DNA from: Watersipora subatra
Lineage: Eukaryota; Bryozoa; Gymnolaemata; Cheilostomatida; Watersiporidae
Length of the DNA: 64,000 bases
Direction of reading: 5' to 3'
Assembly (NCBI RefSeq): GCF_963576615.1
Contig: NC_088710.1
Span: 5,436,001-5,500,000 of the forward strand
The translations under genes were made by a program, and so were the position numbers. The notes under the pieces were generated by a model that saw nothing but the letters and a program-made list of their open reading frames with translations, made no database searches and had not been told where the DNA came from. Positions 44,701 to 55,049 of the stretch are shown here, piece after piece (the first letter of the stretch is position 1; every line of letters starts with the position of its first letter).

Positions 44701-47700
44701 TCTCGTGTCTCGAGTCTCGAATTTTTACAAGACAGTGTCTCGAGTCTTGTCTCGAGCTTAAAAAACCTGTCTCGTTCCACCTCTACGATATAGTAGTTTC
44801 GGTTAACCTCAAAAATTGACTTTAAGGTTGGAAAAAAACGATCGTTTTTAGCAGTGATGAATAATTAAACTTTCGAAAAAAATTAGAAAATTGTTCTAAA
44901 TAATTTATCAACTTTTATTTTTCTTGCTTCGGTTTTAGCTTTTATTTACCGAATTTTTTGAGAGTTTGACTTTAGTTTACCGTCATGGCGACTTCTAAAA
45001 GAACCTCCCGAGATTATTCTAATAAAGCAAGTACTAGTACCGAAGTTACTAAAAGATTCAGAGCTGACAGTAACTTTTTAGATTTAGTAGCAAGAGATGA
45101 CAGTGAATCAGGTTTGAATTGTGATTGGAATGACTTTACATCTGGAAGTGACAGTGATGAAAAGGCTGGTAGCAGTAATGATGAGGATGTGAGTAGGAGT
45201 AATGCCAGTGCCTAGAAGAATATAACCAAAATAAACAGAGATAAATATCCTACAATTCAGCAGTTTATAGCAGTGACAGGCCCAGTATTTACTCCAGTAG
45301 ATGCTCAACCAGTAGAGTATTTTGAAAAGTTTTTTGAGCCTGTCAATCCAGGAAGTACATTTTTGTGGGAGCTCTTTGTTACACGAACAAGTACATGGTG
45401 CAAAGACTGTGATGTGGGCCTTTGTAAAGGAGAATGCTTTCGAAAATATCATTCGTAAATAGAAAATTATTATGAAAAGCATTTATTTTATGTTATACAT
45501 TTTCATTTGTTTATAATACATATATATGCCTATGGACATATACATGTAAACATATGCACCTTTAAACTTAGATATATGCACATAATAACACACAGAAAGT
45601 GTATGAACCTTTTAAAAAAAATTGATTTTTTGGAAAATTAATTTGCCCATGGGAGTCTGATTTAGTTTTGAAAATTCGCCCGCGAAAGGGTTAAAGCACA
45701 TAAATTACATAATTTTTTTATTGTATATTTCAATACATCAGAGTCTTGGCTTTCGAATGAGCTATTGTTTGCCATGGTGAGACAGACATTGGTTGGTGTT
45801 TATAGGATTTCCCCAGAGCTCTACCGCGAAAAAGTTTACTGGCGTAGTCTCGAAAATTGTGACGTCACAATTCTCATATTTGTTGTTGTGTGCTCTTACT
45901 GCTTATTTATCAACTACGATAATGACGCTAGTGGCAGGCGAAGGTAGGACAACTTCAGAGAACGAATGAAGATGACAAAGGAATCAGTGTCATTAGTTCT
46001 CCATGTACATATTATTTCTATGATAAGTACCTCAGACTCCAAGAACCATACTATATTTTCCCGATGATATTATGCACTAGCTCTTTATTTTTAATGTGAT
46101 GTTGCGAGTGACGACTGAGACTAATTAATTTCAAGCATTGCGTGATCCCGTGAAAGTGCGATTGACGTTTAGTCCTAGGGTCACGCAACCGCAAGTCATA
46201 ATTTAATCGATGTGATTTCATTACCTTTATCAACGACAGTACATTTATTGAAGCATAATTAATTAACCCAGAACATGTGTTTGTATTGGTCGGGCGTTAG
46301 CACGGAGCCGCGGGCATTGTTGATTATCTAGAATCTTAGTTTATTATTAGCGCTCTCATGGTTTAACAGCACCGATTGTCACAGAAAAACGCAGCCTCAA
46401 TGGCAGCGAAAGGGATCGACGACCTAAGGCTAAATGAGAATTAGGTCGTCACATTTTGAGTACCTGAACCAAGTGATTTTTTTGCAGGTCGTACTTTTGA
46501 CACCCCGTTTTTCATAGTTCTATTATTCTTTGTGTATTGAATATAGGCTCATTCGAAAGCCAAGACTCTGATGTATTGAAATATATAATAAAAAAATTAT
46601 GTAATTTATGTGCTTTAATAAGAGTCCAATACAATTGGCAACCAATTTAAAAAGCTAATAATTACACTGTTCAATATGTCTATCAATAAGAGTTTTTCCG
46701 TTCTTGTAGGTTTCTAACTGAAATGTTTGTGCCTCGGCAGCCATTATTAGGTCCCGACGATTTTTTCTATTTTAAATATTTTCCATAGATAATTCAACCA
46801 TGAAAGCTTGATGGTTTCATGTATAGAACTTTGACTTGTGATAACAGATCTGAGATTACTTGTTTGTGTTGATACACTACAAAAGGAGTTAATCTGTAAA
46901 AAATTAATAGGCCGTAACTATTATGTTTATGTCTTAAAATAAAAAATGAGATTGTTAAATAATGTTAAACCAAAATAGCACAATCGGAGTATAGTATGTA
47001 GTTTGGGAACAGATGTAAAAGAGCATTTTAAAAAACATACATTTTGTTACTTCTGCAAAGATGTAACAAAATGTAATATTTTATTGGAAACGAATGAAGA
47101 TTTGTATAAAGCTGAGGCTAAATAAATATCTTCTGGCAATGTTATTTATAAGGAGTGAGGGGGAACAACTCCAACTGCATTACTGCAAACTACAAAGTTT
47201 TGACATGTCACCCAAAAATGTTTTCTTTTCTCGATACTAATGCAGCAAATGTTATCAGTTCTGTTGAAGAGTTGAAATATACAGTATTAAAATGAACATT
47301 GATTTGAAAAGTTTTTTTAATCGATTTGTAGGCTTCTCCATTATTTTTACATATCTTATTATTGTGTAATACACAGTACGGTTGTACATGTTTGTACAAG
47401 CGTACAAACAACTGGTTTCTACTTAAATATTGCAGAAGAGGAGAAGGATTCGGCGGCTTTGGCTCGGCGCAATGAGGACATCAACTCACTGAAGACTCGG
47501 AGTGTCACGAGTTCAACTAACCACACTTCTGTAGTCCCTACTTGCCATCTCACCACAGGGCCTTTGTCTCACCATGTCTCCGCGACAGGCCACTCGTCAC
47601 ACGGTGTCTCCTTTGGGGGACACTCATCTCATAGTGTTTCTTCAACAGGATACACGTCTCCTGTCATCACTAATGCAAATAACCCGTTGCATGATGTCGC

Positions 47701-48391
47701 TGCTACCAGCAGAAGTTTCAGCCAACACTCAACTCAATCCAGTAATTTTAGGTTAAATCCATATGCTACATCAGTTGCTGGAGCGCATAACAAACCCCCA
47801 ATATATCCCAGTACTGTTGATAGCTACTTGGGTCAAAATTATCCAGGAAATGAGCCTGAAGTAGTCGTAGAAGCTGTAGACATTGAAGGCCTTGAAAGTG
47901 TAACCAGTAAGAATATTGACCATGTAAAACTTCTCAGCCAGAATAGAAAAGTTGACGAGTCATCCAACAGCAGAAAGAGAAAGACAGCAGCTGTAGAAGC
48001 AGCATCCTGGCACTCCGCCAATTTCCAAAGTCCTAAATCTTTGAAAGTGAGGGACACTGTTTGTGAGTCTCATCCACAGATAAGTTTACCCAGCCAGCCC
48101 TCGATGCAGACTTTGCAGCCTTCTATCAAGCTAGACCATAGTCACCTTGTCATAAGGCCGGTTAAGCGGAACGCGGAATCCCAAAAGCCACGCTTCGTTC
48201 CTCGACAGTTGAGTTCTGTCATGGCCACTATGGCTGCCTCCGGCCATGAGGTAGTTGTGGCTGACTCAAAAAAATTAGGCAAGATGCAGGGAGCGACGTT
48301 ACCTGGGGATATAGAGAGTGAGATAAGGGCTGGCAGCCAACAGATTGTAGCGGATGACACGACTCTTTCAATTAGGAAGAAAATAAAGGAG
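38648..48391 (+). CDS. RBM48: RNA-binding protein 48 (RBM48), four coding exons found
   Basis: Exons 38648-38728, 41215-41405, 42349-42494 and 47436-48391 join in phase (0, 2, 1) to about 458 residues. The N-terminus (HHLKLDVCNERPKYRQGRKY) and the RRM-like fold over exons 2-3 (ESIYLLIQGVPSIGIAKEL, FTKTYLLKYENINSAR, FYGGILHVCYAPEYETVDET) match RBM48. The known RBM48 acts with ARMC7 in the minor (U12) spliceosome. Exon 4 is long, rich in Ser, Thr and His, with a short charged helix at its start and a basic patch SRKRK that may be a nuclear signal. Its end, ADDTTLSIRKKIKE, resembles the conserved C-terminal KLKEV region. The vertebrate protein is about 370 residues, so exon 4 is expanded. After 48391 the frame either reads through a hydrophobic tail to a stop at 48446-48448 or, more likely, splices at GAG|gttagt to an exon not firmly identified. 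Intron 3 is 4.9 kb, mostly nested DNA transposons. Confidence 0.85.
38729..40587 (+). other. RBM48 intron 1, left part
   Basis: No exon or repeat recognised before the Harbinger-like MITE. Confidence 0.5.
40591..41018. mobile_element. PIF/Harbinger-like MITE
   Basis: The ends AGCCTGGTTCACACT and AGTGTAAACCAGCCT are inverted repeats. They are flanked by a 3-bp TAA duplication (40588-40590 and 41019-41021), as expected for PIF/Harbinger. It is 428 bp, non-coding, in RBM48 intron 1, less than 200 bp before exon 2. Confidence 0.75.
41215..41405 (+). CDS. RBM48: RBM48 coding exon 2
   Basis: Acceptor tggtgcag, then VYSVSDESIYLLIQGVPSI to ENINSA, donor AG|gtactg, phase 2. First half of the RRM, including the RNP2-like YLLIQGVP strand. 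Confidence 0.9.
41406..42348 (+). other. RBM48 intron 2
   Basis: AT-rich, with no repeat or exon recognised. Open frames here are chance frames. Confidence 0.55.
42349..42494 (+). CDS. RBM48: RBM48 coding exon 3
   Basis: Acceptor cgttttaag, then RVAKRKLDDLEFYGGILHVC to RKCRQL, donor CTTG|gtaatt, phase 1. Second half of the RRM with the conserved GGILHVCYAPEYE block. Confidence 0.92.
42597..43299. mobile_element. Mariner-like MITE
   Basis: The tips CAGTCATAACTCGACATAC and, inverted, CAGTAATACCTCGACATAC lie between TA dinucleotides (42595-42596, 43300-43301), as in Tc1/mariner. It is 703 bp and non-coding. An internal block (about 42830-42905, with TTACCTTCGAGGCAGAC) is shared with 14561-15015 and 6950-7589, so all three probably belong to related families. 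Confidence 0.8.
43656..44785. mobile_element. hAT-like element nested in the piggyBac element
   Basis: The tips TAGAGGTGGAACGAGAC are inverted repeats with a perfect 8-bp target duplication CGATATAG (43648-43655 and 44786-44793), diagnostic for hAT. The subterminal regions are packed with TCTCG/CGAGA motifs in both orientations, as is usual for hAT transposase binding regions. It is 1,130 bp with no recognisable transposase. It must be younger than the piggyBac insertion it interrupts. Confidence 0.88.
44985..45458 (+). pseudogene. piggyBac transposase remnant: N-terminus joined to Cys-rich C-terminus
   Basis: The frame opens MATSKRTSRDYSNKA with the Ser/Asp-rich N-terminal region usual for piggyBac transposases. 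A TAG stop lies at 45213-45215. The same frame then continues into the start of the DDE_Tnp_1_7 domain (TPVDAQPVEYFEKFFEP). It jumps directly to the C-terminal zinc-binding region (TWCKDCDVGLCKGECFRKYH) and a stop at 45456-45458. The whole catalytic core is missing, so this cannot be an active transposase; the copy is a non-autonomous deletion derivative. PGBD-type genes keep the same N- and C-terminal modules around the core. Confidence 0.85.
45695..46614. mobile_element. TTAA-target MITE with 71-bp inverted repeats
   Basis: The arms at about 45691-45761 and 46548-46618 are inverted copies with one mismatch (AGCACATAAATTACATAA at the tip, GGCTTTCGAATGAGC at the inner end). TTAA lies on both sides (45691-45694 and 46615-46618). 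The tip lacks the CCCT of piggyBac, so Kolobok or another TTAA family is possible. It is 920 bp. The short frame at 45765-45947 has no domain. Its left TTAA is the right TTAA of the preceding piggyBac-like element. Confidence 0.85.
46619..47435 (+). other. RBM48 intron 3, right end
   Basis: Nothing recognised up to the acceptor ATATTGCAG at 47435. Confidence 0.5.
47436..48391 (+). CDS. RBM48: RBM48 coding exon 4
   Basis: The acceptor and phase 1 fit exon 3 exactly (completing a Glu, then EEKDSAALARRNEDINSLK). 318 codons, low complexity with SHHVSATGHSSHGVS-like imperfect repeats near the start, a proline/tyrosine stretch, basic SRKRK, and a C-terminal DDTTLSIRKKIKE. Exon assignment rests on phase, order and the C-terminal match. 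Confidence 0.78.
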
Positions 48392-48527
48392 GTTAGTTAT
48401 TTGTTAGTTATCTGTATTTCTCTGCTGCATTTATTTGGCATTGGTTAGATGTTTCTCTTTATACCAGACACGCTTGGCCTTGTTCATTAGGGCAGTTATT
48501 ACTGTCAGTAATAACATTTTTAAATAT

Positions 48528-48978
48528 GCACTTAGACAAACTTTTTGACAAAAGATTTATCAGAAAGTATCGGCGTTTTTATCATTTGGGATTGTTTTTG
48601 ATGTTTGAGGTGGTCTGATTGCCAGGATGTTTCCAGATCAAAATTGACAAAACTTCATCGCGGTTAAAATGCTCAGATCAAGCGAAAGTGTGATTATGAC
48701 ATCTATAATTGCAGTGATCGACATAATAGAGATGCAACGCTCCGACTTGAGCGTAATAGCCGATATCAACTGTCGCAATGCTAACAACTAATAATGTCAT
48801 TTCTCACGTATTTTTATGAGCGTTTTAGTCAGCATCAAGTTTTATCGATTTTAATCTTGAAACATCCTGGCAGTCAGATCACCTCAAACATCAAAAACAT
48901 CGCAAATGATTAAAAAATACCGATACTTTCTGATAACATCTACCAAAAAATTATGTATGCTCATCTTTAATGCCTAAT
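48528..48978. mobile_element. Foldback MITE, full copy
   Basis: Two arms of about 150 bp are inverted copies (left: TTATCAGAAAGTATCGGCG then TTTTTGATGTTTGAGGTGGT; right: CTTGAAACATCCTGGCAG then CCGATACTTTCTGATAACAT). The central region has CTTGAGCGTAATAGCCGATA. No coding capacity. Confidence 0.75.
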
Positions 48979-51164
48979 TATTCACTAGCGACCAATCGAC
49001 ATAATTATCTCTACTGTGATATTATCATGGTTGTATCGAGTCCAATAGGGGGAACTTATATCAAGGTGTTCAAATATATTTGAATATTTTTATGCCGTTT
49101 GTGTTATGCAAACTAGCACCCTTGCGATCTACTATGCTGTGAAAGATGGTCAGTTGTAATAACTATGTGAACATTTATTCTGAAATGCGAGTGGGTGGTT
49201 TATTAGACAATTGGCTGTGGATAAGCGTGTGTTTGGGAAGCATGATGAACTCTGTGAACCAAGAATTTTTAAAAAATATTAGAGTTTTTAGGCTATGGCA
49301 TACCCAACATTTGGCAAATAGCAAGTGTGTTCAGCGTATGCTAAAATGTTTTATTGGACTAACTTGCCACTCACTGATAGAGCAATTAACTCGTCTACAT
49401 TTGGCTGAAAGCAGTGTATAGTGGACAACTCCAATGTCATATATACCCATAGGACTAAATGAAAGCTTACTAAACACCCTCGTAAATGATAGATATATAC
49501 ATGTATATAAATGTTCCATCAGACGTATCCCTCTAGGGTACACGTTGGAAATTCAAAAGCACCCTTAATGTCACGGCCATGAATCAGCTAGTATCTGCCT
49601 ACTTGTAACACGGGTTATAGTTTGCTCTAGCTAAGGTGTGGGAGACCTAAATTATTTCATTGTTTCTATCTCTATGGACATTAGTTACTGTTAAAAATAA
49701 TACATAATAGGTTACATGCATTTTAACTGTATGCAATAGTTCAGTATATTTGAACAGAATGGAATCCATTTACCTGCATTTTATCTGCATGCGTATCAAC
49801 CAAATCTTGTCTCCTTGATATTACTGCTGGTAACACGTGGAGTGAGATTAGACTTGATCTGGTCATTAAGGTGTGAAGCTTACGTATTCTTATAGAGGTT
49901 CTCTATAATATATAATAAATTTCTACAGGCGCTGCAGTGAATGCTTCCCCTCTCCTGCTTTAGTACACTTTCCAGCTATTCACTCCGAGGTAAGCTGAAT
50001 TAGTAGTCAGGTGTTAGTATACTTGGATGTAGCTTACATTTGTACCTCAGGTAAGCCCTAGTAACAGCTCGGGAGGTTCAGCTCAGAATCTCACCTGTCT
50101 TGTTTATGGTTGTTGCCGGGAGCTTATTATTCTTATATACGAGTATTTCGCTTGTTATGAAATCCTTTAAACAAGTACCTGCTTGCAGTCGATTGTGAAA
50201 GTATGTTTATACGATTGCTAAAATGATTTTCACATAAACTTGTGGTTAGTTACTAGTTTTTAAATGAGCCGAATGCAGCTCCAGACAGAGAACTGGGACA
50301 ATAGAACTCGTGAATTTTTCCTAACTATTTGATAGTGTGGCATCAACTAAATTTTGAAATTTTCATTTCATCAAATTTGAATGTAATATTGCTCTTTTTG
50401 TTGGAGTTTTTCTCAACATTGTCTTTTTCGTGTCATTCGGTGAGCTGCCACATGATAATCTCTCCTAATAAGCATAGATGCGCCAGCGCAGTATGATTTT
50501 TATGTATCTTCCTTAAAATATAGCGAACAATAAATCACATAATAATTTGCATTTCCAAAATTACATGCAGATGCTGGTTTGCTATTCTTTTGAGTTATCT
50601 TTTAAAAACCTTCCAACTCACGCTCTACTTTTATGAAGAATAATTTTTAACAGACATTTTTTAGGTAATACGATTAACAAAAATTAGCGATTTTAATATA
50701 ATATATAGCATTGCAGTTGTTTCCCGCCGATATCACAAAAATACCGCAAAAATCGCGAATCTTTTGTTCCATGTTCATGGCTGGAAAATGTTAATCAAAT
50801 CTGGTATTGGGTTGTAATTACAAAAATGTTATTGAAACTTCAATCTGTAATGATATCTTCTTCTGTTATGTAATTAAAGTTTGTACTGTCAGTTAACCTT
50901 AATTAGTTGCTGACCCAGCTCCTGAGCATGCTCTGCGATAGCGTGATATATGATTGGCTGATTAAAACCTACTCTGCTAGCCAATGAGCACTGAAGGTGA
51001 CAGTCAGAATAGACAGCTCTGTTCAAGTTGACCTATTTATTATGAGTGAGTAGGATTGGTTGATGTGAATTTAATTATTTCACTCTCTGAGGAAGGTTTA
51101 TATTGCTTTAAAGATGTGGTTGCGTCAAATTTGAGTGGATCTTAAAAGAAAGCATTATTTTTCT
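48979..51164. other. Unassigned sequence downstream of RBM48 exon 4
   Basis: No firm exon. A segment at 49929-49993 has both splice signals (ctacag and GAG|gtaagc), but in the phase required after RBM48 exon 4 it reads only Ala-Leu-Gln-stop. It could be a terminal exon or nothing. Confidence 0.35.
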
Positions 51165-51310
51165 CTATCAGTTGATATGTTGTTTGTTGTGTTAAGTGAT
51201 CTCATCGCCAAGATATTTGAAGATTAAAATCGAAAATATCTGATCGCAGTAAAAACGCTCAGGCAACAAAAACATGCCCAGACTTGCCCAAAATGGTGTC
51301 ATGCGTGATA
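51165..51310. mobile_element. Foldback MITE, left half copy
   Basis: Diverged left arm of the family (GTTGTGTTAAGTGATCTCAT, GAAGATTAAAATCGA, CGCAGTAAAAACGCTCAG). The right arm is not present. Confidence 0.5.
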
Positions 51311-51644
51311 TATCTGTCAAAATATCTCGTATTCACATCGGCTATTTGCGATAAAAGTCTAGTCCTACGTGGCTCTATTGGCATAAATTTTATTTTGTAT
51401 TTGCTCATGTTGGCTAGAATAAAATTTTAAATCCAGCTGCAGATACATTATTATGAATGTTTCAAAGGCCTCAAAAAACGAAAATTGAAAATTTGTCTTA
51501 CTCACCTTCTCCAAATGTTGTGTAAACATTTGAGTACCAACTACTAATTCTACCGGTCTACGGTAATTCTGTCAAGCAAACTATGTAGAATAAGGTCTCT
51601 GTATCGGCACAGTTCTGTCGCTACCCACACTAATGATATACAGC

Positions 51645-51708
51645 CTCCCAAAAGCCCCGCTCACATTATGCCCGTCGCCTATCCTGGGGCTGTATATCAT
51701 CACCCACA
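51645..51708. repeat. Short hairpin with 13-bp arms
   Basis: ATGATATACAGCC and GGCTGTATATCAT flank a GC-rich loop with AAGCCCCGCTCACATTATG. No target duplication is evident. Confidence 0.5.
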
Positions 51709-51779
51709 CCGAAAACTAGTTTCTTACTACCGTGAGTAAAATAAGCAGAATGCATCTTTGAAAAGAATATACATAGGGA

Positions 51780-51884
51780 TAGAGTTTTAAGGATGAGAAA
51801 TCTGCTGCAAACTGGATTTGAACTCACATTCTCCAGTACTGCGGACAGCCATGTACCGTATCCAATTCACTACAATATTCTGCA
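51780..51884 (-). mobile_element. tRNA-derived SINE head, degraded
   Basis: On the minus strand a B box GAGTTCAAATCCAG (about 51811-51824) is nearly identical to that of the 6.8-kb copy. A weak A box (GTAGTGAATTGGATACGG) lies the right distance upstream. Confidence 0.45.
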
Positions 51885-53361
51885 AATTATGTTTTGCATT
51901 ATCTTCAACAATATTATTTTATTATATAATTTTTACAAGCAAAAAAATTTTCATCTTGGCATAAGGCTTTTATTAAAAATATTCATCAAGTCGTGGCCAC
52001 TCACATAGTTTTAGCTGATACAATAAGACAAATTCATCTACTACAGCAAACAAACAAAATATCATAGTTTATGCAGAACACATTCAAGTCTCTCTTTCCC
52101 ATTTGTGGCAGTTTCCACACTGACAAAGCTGCTTCGGCGGGTGGGACGACATAAGCATCCTATAATCAGTAAAACAAATGCAATAAATATATGTCATTCA
52201 TAGATATGTCATTCTAACGTGTATCTACTGAAAGCTTTCAAATTGGGAGTTTGATAGATTGCGAGTGTAATTTTAAAAACGAATAAATGTTTAACAAAGG
52301 CATAAGTACGCCAAGCCAACGATTCGAAGCTTTGGTTCTGGAAGTTAAAGATTTGCATCGATCGGATTTTCTTCACTTTCTGCAAGTGAGAAGTGAACAT
52401 CTATTGTCAAATCATAAATCTAATTTACTAGATAAAACTGCCACAGAAAATTTGAAGCAAATGTAGCTAGGTGAACCGATAAAAAATATAAAACGATGAT
52501 TAGTGATAGCAAAAAGTTATAATTTTATTAATTAGTACATGTATTAATGAGCACTAAAAATATTACCTTTAGTATATTCATCAATCTAAGCCATTGTATT
52601 GCTAGATGCTATGGATTAACAAGAAGCCGTCAAGAACTCACTGTACATACGTATCTCGCACGCGCAGGAAATTACATTTTAGCCTCAAGCAGGGAAATAT
52701 AATCTGAATGTAAACTCAACAGTATATCTATAGGAGACTCTAAGTAAAAGATAAATTTACCTCCATTCTCTTATCTTCCTCCGTAGCACTTTAATCACCT
52801 GATGCTCAGAAAACTCGGAGTCACCTTCGCAGTAACGTTACAGTAATTTTTACGGTTGTTCGTCAAAAAAATGTGTCGATCTATTAATTCATTAAAGTTA
52901 TTAATTCATTAAAGAATCTATAAATTCATTAATTAATTTAGTAAATATCGATATCCATGCGATATAATAATAGAGTAAAATCCCTAAATTTGAGATCACA
53001 GACAACGCGTTTTGCGAGTGATAACATTTATTGCGACCTATATAAAAATTTCGCGCTGATGATTGGCTAATGAAGCCACCTTATATTTATCGATCATGGT
53101 TTCTTTTTAGATGTATCACTAGTGACGTCACGAAAGAAGCACCCGCTTGAACGTGAGCGTTTTAAAAGAGTGCCTCATTCAAACGCATATATCTCTGGAC
53201 AGGGTCGGTCTACAAAGACAAAAATAGCATCAAATTGTAGCTGATGTTTTAGCTTTTTATGGGTCTTAATTTCATTAAATCGACCTTTTTGACGCAACCG
53301 CATTTTTAACAGTAACTTCTCCCTGTTTCTATTTTCTCAGTGATACAACAAACCTGCTCAA
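51885..53361. other. Unassigned sequence
   Basis: Short TTAATTCATTAA-type repeats near 52880-52940 and a stretch (53040-53130) resembling 28765-28854. No gene recognised. Confidence 0.45.
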
Positions 53362-53817
53362 CTCTTTCACTATTGCGCTAAAATCACTATTTTGACCAAA
53401 TTAATTCGAATGGATTTTTGAAAAATCGGTATACTGCTAGTATTTATGCAATATCTCGAGAATCGATGCAGATATTGTTTTACTATGAAATGCATCTTGT
53501 TCAGAGCAAAATTCGCTACAAGTTAAGTATAAAATTGTTTAGTGAATCCATCTCTTGCAAAATTTCTGACACTTATTTTGCATTCAAGGAACACCGTGAA
53601 TTTCTTGTTGCCATGACGGCCGCGATCTAGTTTTATCGTTTTGAAAAATAATTAGAAATGAAATATAGAATTGGAATTTTCGCTTGGTTGCACGTGATTG
53701 GCAACAAGGTTGTTTCATTGGAGACTAAGTTTGATTGGTCTAATGTATAGGCTTCGAAAGGAAAAAACAGTGAAACCATATTGATAGCCGATACATCGGT
53801 TTATGAGAGTGAAAGAG
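53362..53817 (-). mobile_element. Small piggyBac-like element
   Basis: The inverted tips CTCTTTCACT and AGTGAAAGAG are followed on the right by TTAA (53818-53821). The left side has TCAA (53358-53361), one change from TTAA. On the minus strand a short frame starts GTCATGGCAACAAGAAAT near 53613, like the transposase start GTCATGGCGACTTCTAAA of the larger piggyBac element, and stops after about 13 codons. Length 456 bp, so a deletion derivative. Confidence 0.55.
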
Positions 53818-53821
53818 TTAA

Positions 53822-54852
53822 CAGCTTAATATTCTTCAACTAACCCAGGGTTAACTCTAGCAAATCTATGACCAACTCCCAACTATCACTAGTGTTACAC
53901 GCTATGAATTTTTGTTGTATTTTTCATCTTCGTAGCATGTAAATAGTTTAAAACATCGAATCTTTAAACCTTCGAAGTGGTTCAGACCTCCATTTCAAGG
54001 GGGTATTTTTGAAAACATCGTATTAATGACGAAGTACTGCGTATGATGTAGACATCAATATTCGTATTAGTGCACAAATCTTTGCGGTCAGAGGTTGGAT
54101 TTTTATCGTCTTCATTGGTGATGTCCTCACAGCACCCCTACATAGCTCTGTTTTTAATGCACATGTTTTAAAATATTATCTCCAAAATAAAAAAATATTA
54201 ACTCGGAATTTGAAAAAAAATTTCCTACATGCTTTGACATTGATATTTGACCTTAGACGTATTTTAGGAGTGTCAGCCGCGATATAAAAAGTGCGCCCCA
54301 TTGTAGCCAAAAGCGCAACAGACTAATATAGAAAACTCGGAGTTGTGCGACAATTTCTTCATAGCACGTGAACTCGACAGCTACGAAAAATTGGGAGTTG
54401 TGCGACCACTCCTGCGCATCATGTAAATATGTCCTCCGCATTCCTACGATTAAAATCACAACTTCAAAGCTCAAAATATCGTAGCATGGAACACTAGTGA
54501 ATGTCTGGGATTATAAGCTGTGCTGCTGTAATAATATGTCACTAAAGTGAAGCGTCGGCTGTTTGGACCCAGCTTACGTAATCTTGACAACTTTTATGGT
54601 GAACCATCGAGATGATCAAAAGCCTTATCTGGGCAGTTCATTTAATCTTGCCCGGTCACTATAGATGTCCTTTGCAGATATGGCAGCTCTCTATGGTATT
54701 TGCTTCTTCCCTTCAGTTGAATTTTTAAGGATGAGCTGTTCCATTTCTGGTCATAGAAGATGCTTGTAGTTTACTGCTTCTGATTAGATTTCATGGCTTT
54801 GATGAAAATGACCATTCGGTATGGTTGCTGCAACTATTGACTTTTGGGGCAG
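53822..54852. other. Unassigned sequence
   Basis: No gene or repeat recognised. Confidence 0.45.
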
Positions 54853-54972
54853 CCACTGGGCCCTCCTCGGCAGCCTGTAGCACGCGACGACAAGGGTATA
54901 TCACGTATCACCGGCTGGTTCGGCTTCTGCTTGGCTTCTAAAGAAGAAAACCTGTCACTTGTGTTCCTGTGA
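54853..54972 (+). other. Possible coding exon, strand uncertain
   Basis: A GC-rich patch in AT-rich DNA. On the plus strand a CAG acceptor at 54850-54852 leads into 39 codons (PLGPPRQPVARDDKGISRIT and on) and a TGA. The phase would allow it to follow RBM48 exon 4. On the minus strand the overlapping frame 55019-54834 is also open and looks hydrophilic. No family is recognised on either strand. Confidence 0.3.
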
Positions 54973-55049
54973 CCTACCGTCACCTGATTATGTTCGTTTT
55001 TCCATGAGCTCATAACCACGTAATTTACTTTACATGGACTTACACAAAA

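Larger units (their letters stand above)
43493..45690 (+). mobile_element. piggyBac-like element, internally deleted
   Basis: Flanked by TTAA on both sides (43489-43492 and 45691-45694). The inverted tips read CCCTTTCGCGGGC, and the CCCT tip and TTAA target are those of piggyBac. The left subterminal region has two GCGACGTTTTTGTCG hairpins. It carries only the two ends of a transposase gene (44985-45458) and is interrupted by a hAT element at 43656-44785. Without that insertion it is about 1.07 kb. It lies in RBM48 intron 3, in the same orientation as the gene. Confidence 0.88.

Noticed and set aside
45765-45947. 60-codon gene in the second TTAA element
   Set aside because: It begins at the inner end of the terminal repeat and has no domain; probably chance.
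49929-49993. Internal RBM48 exon
   Set aside because: Splice signals exist at both sides, but the only phase allowed after exon 4 stops after three codons.
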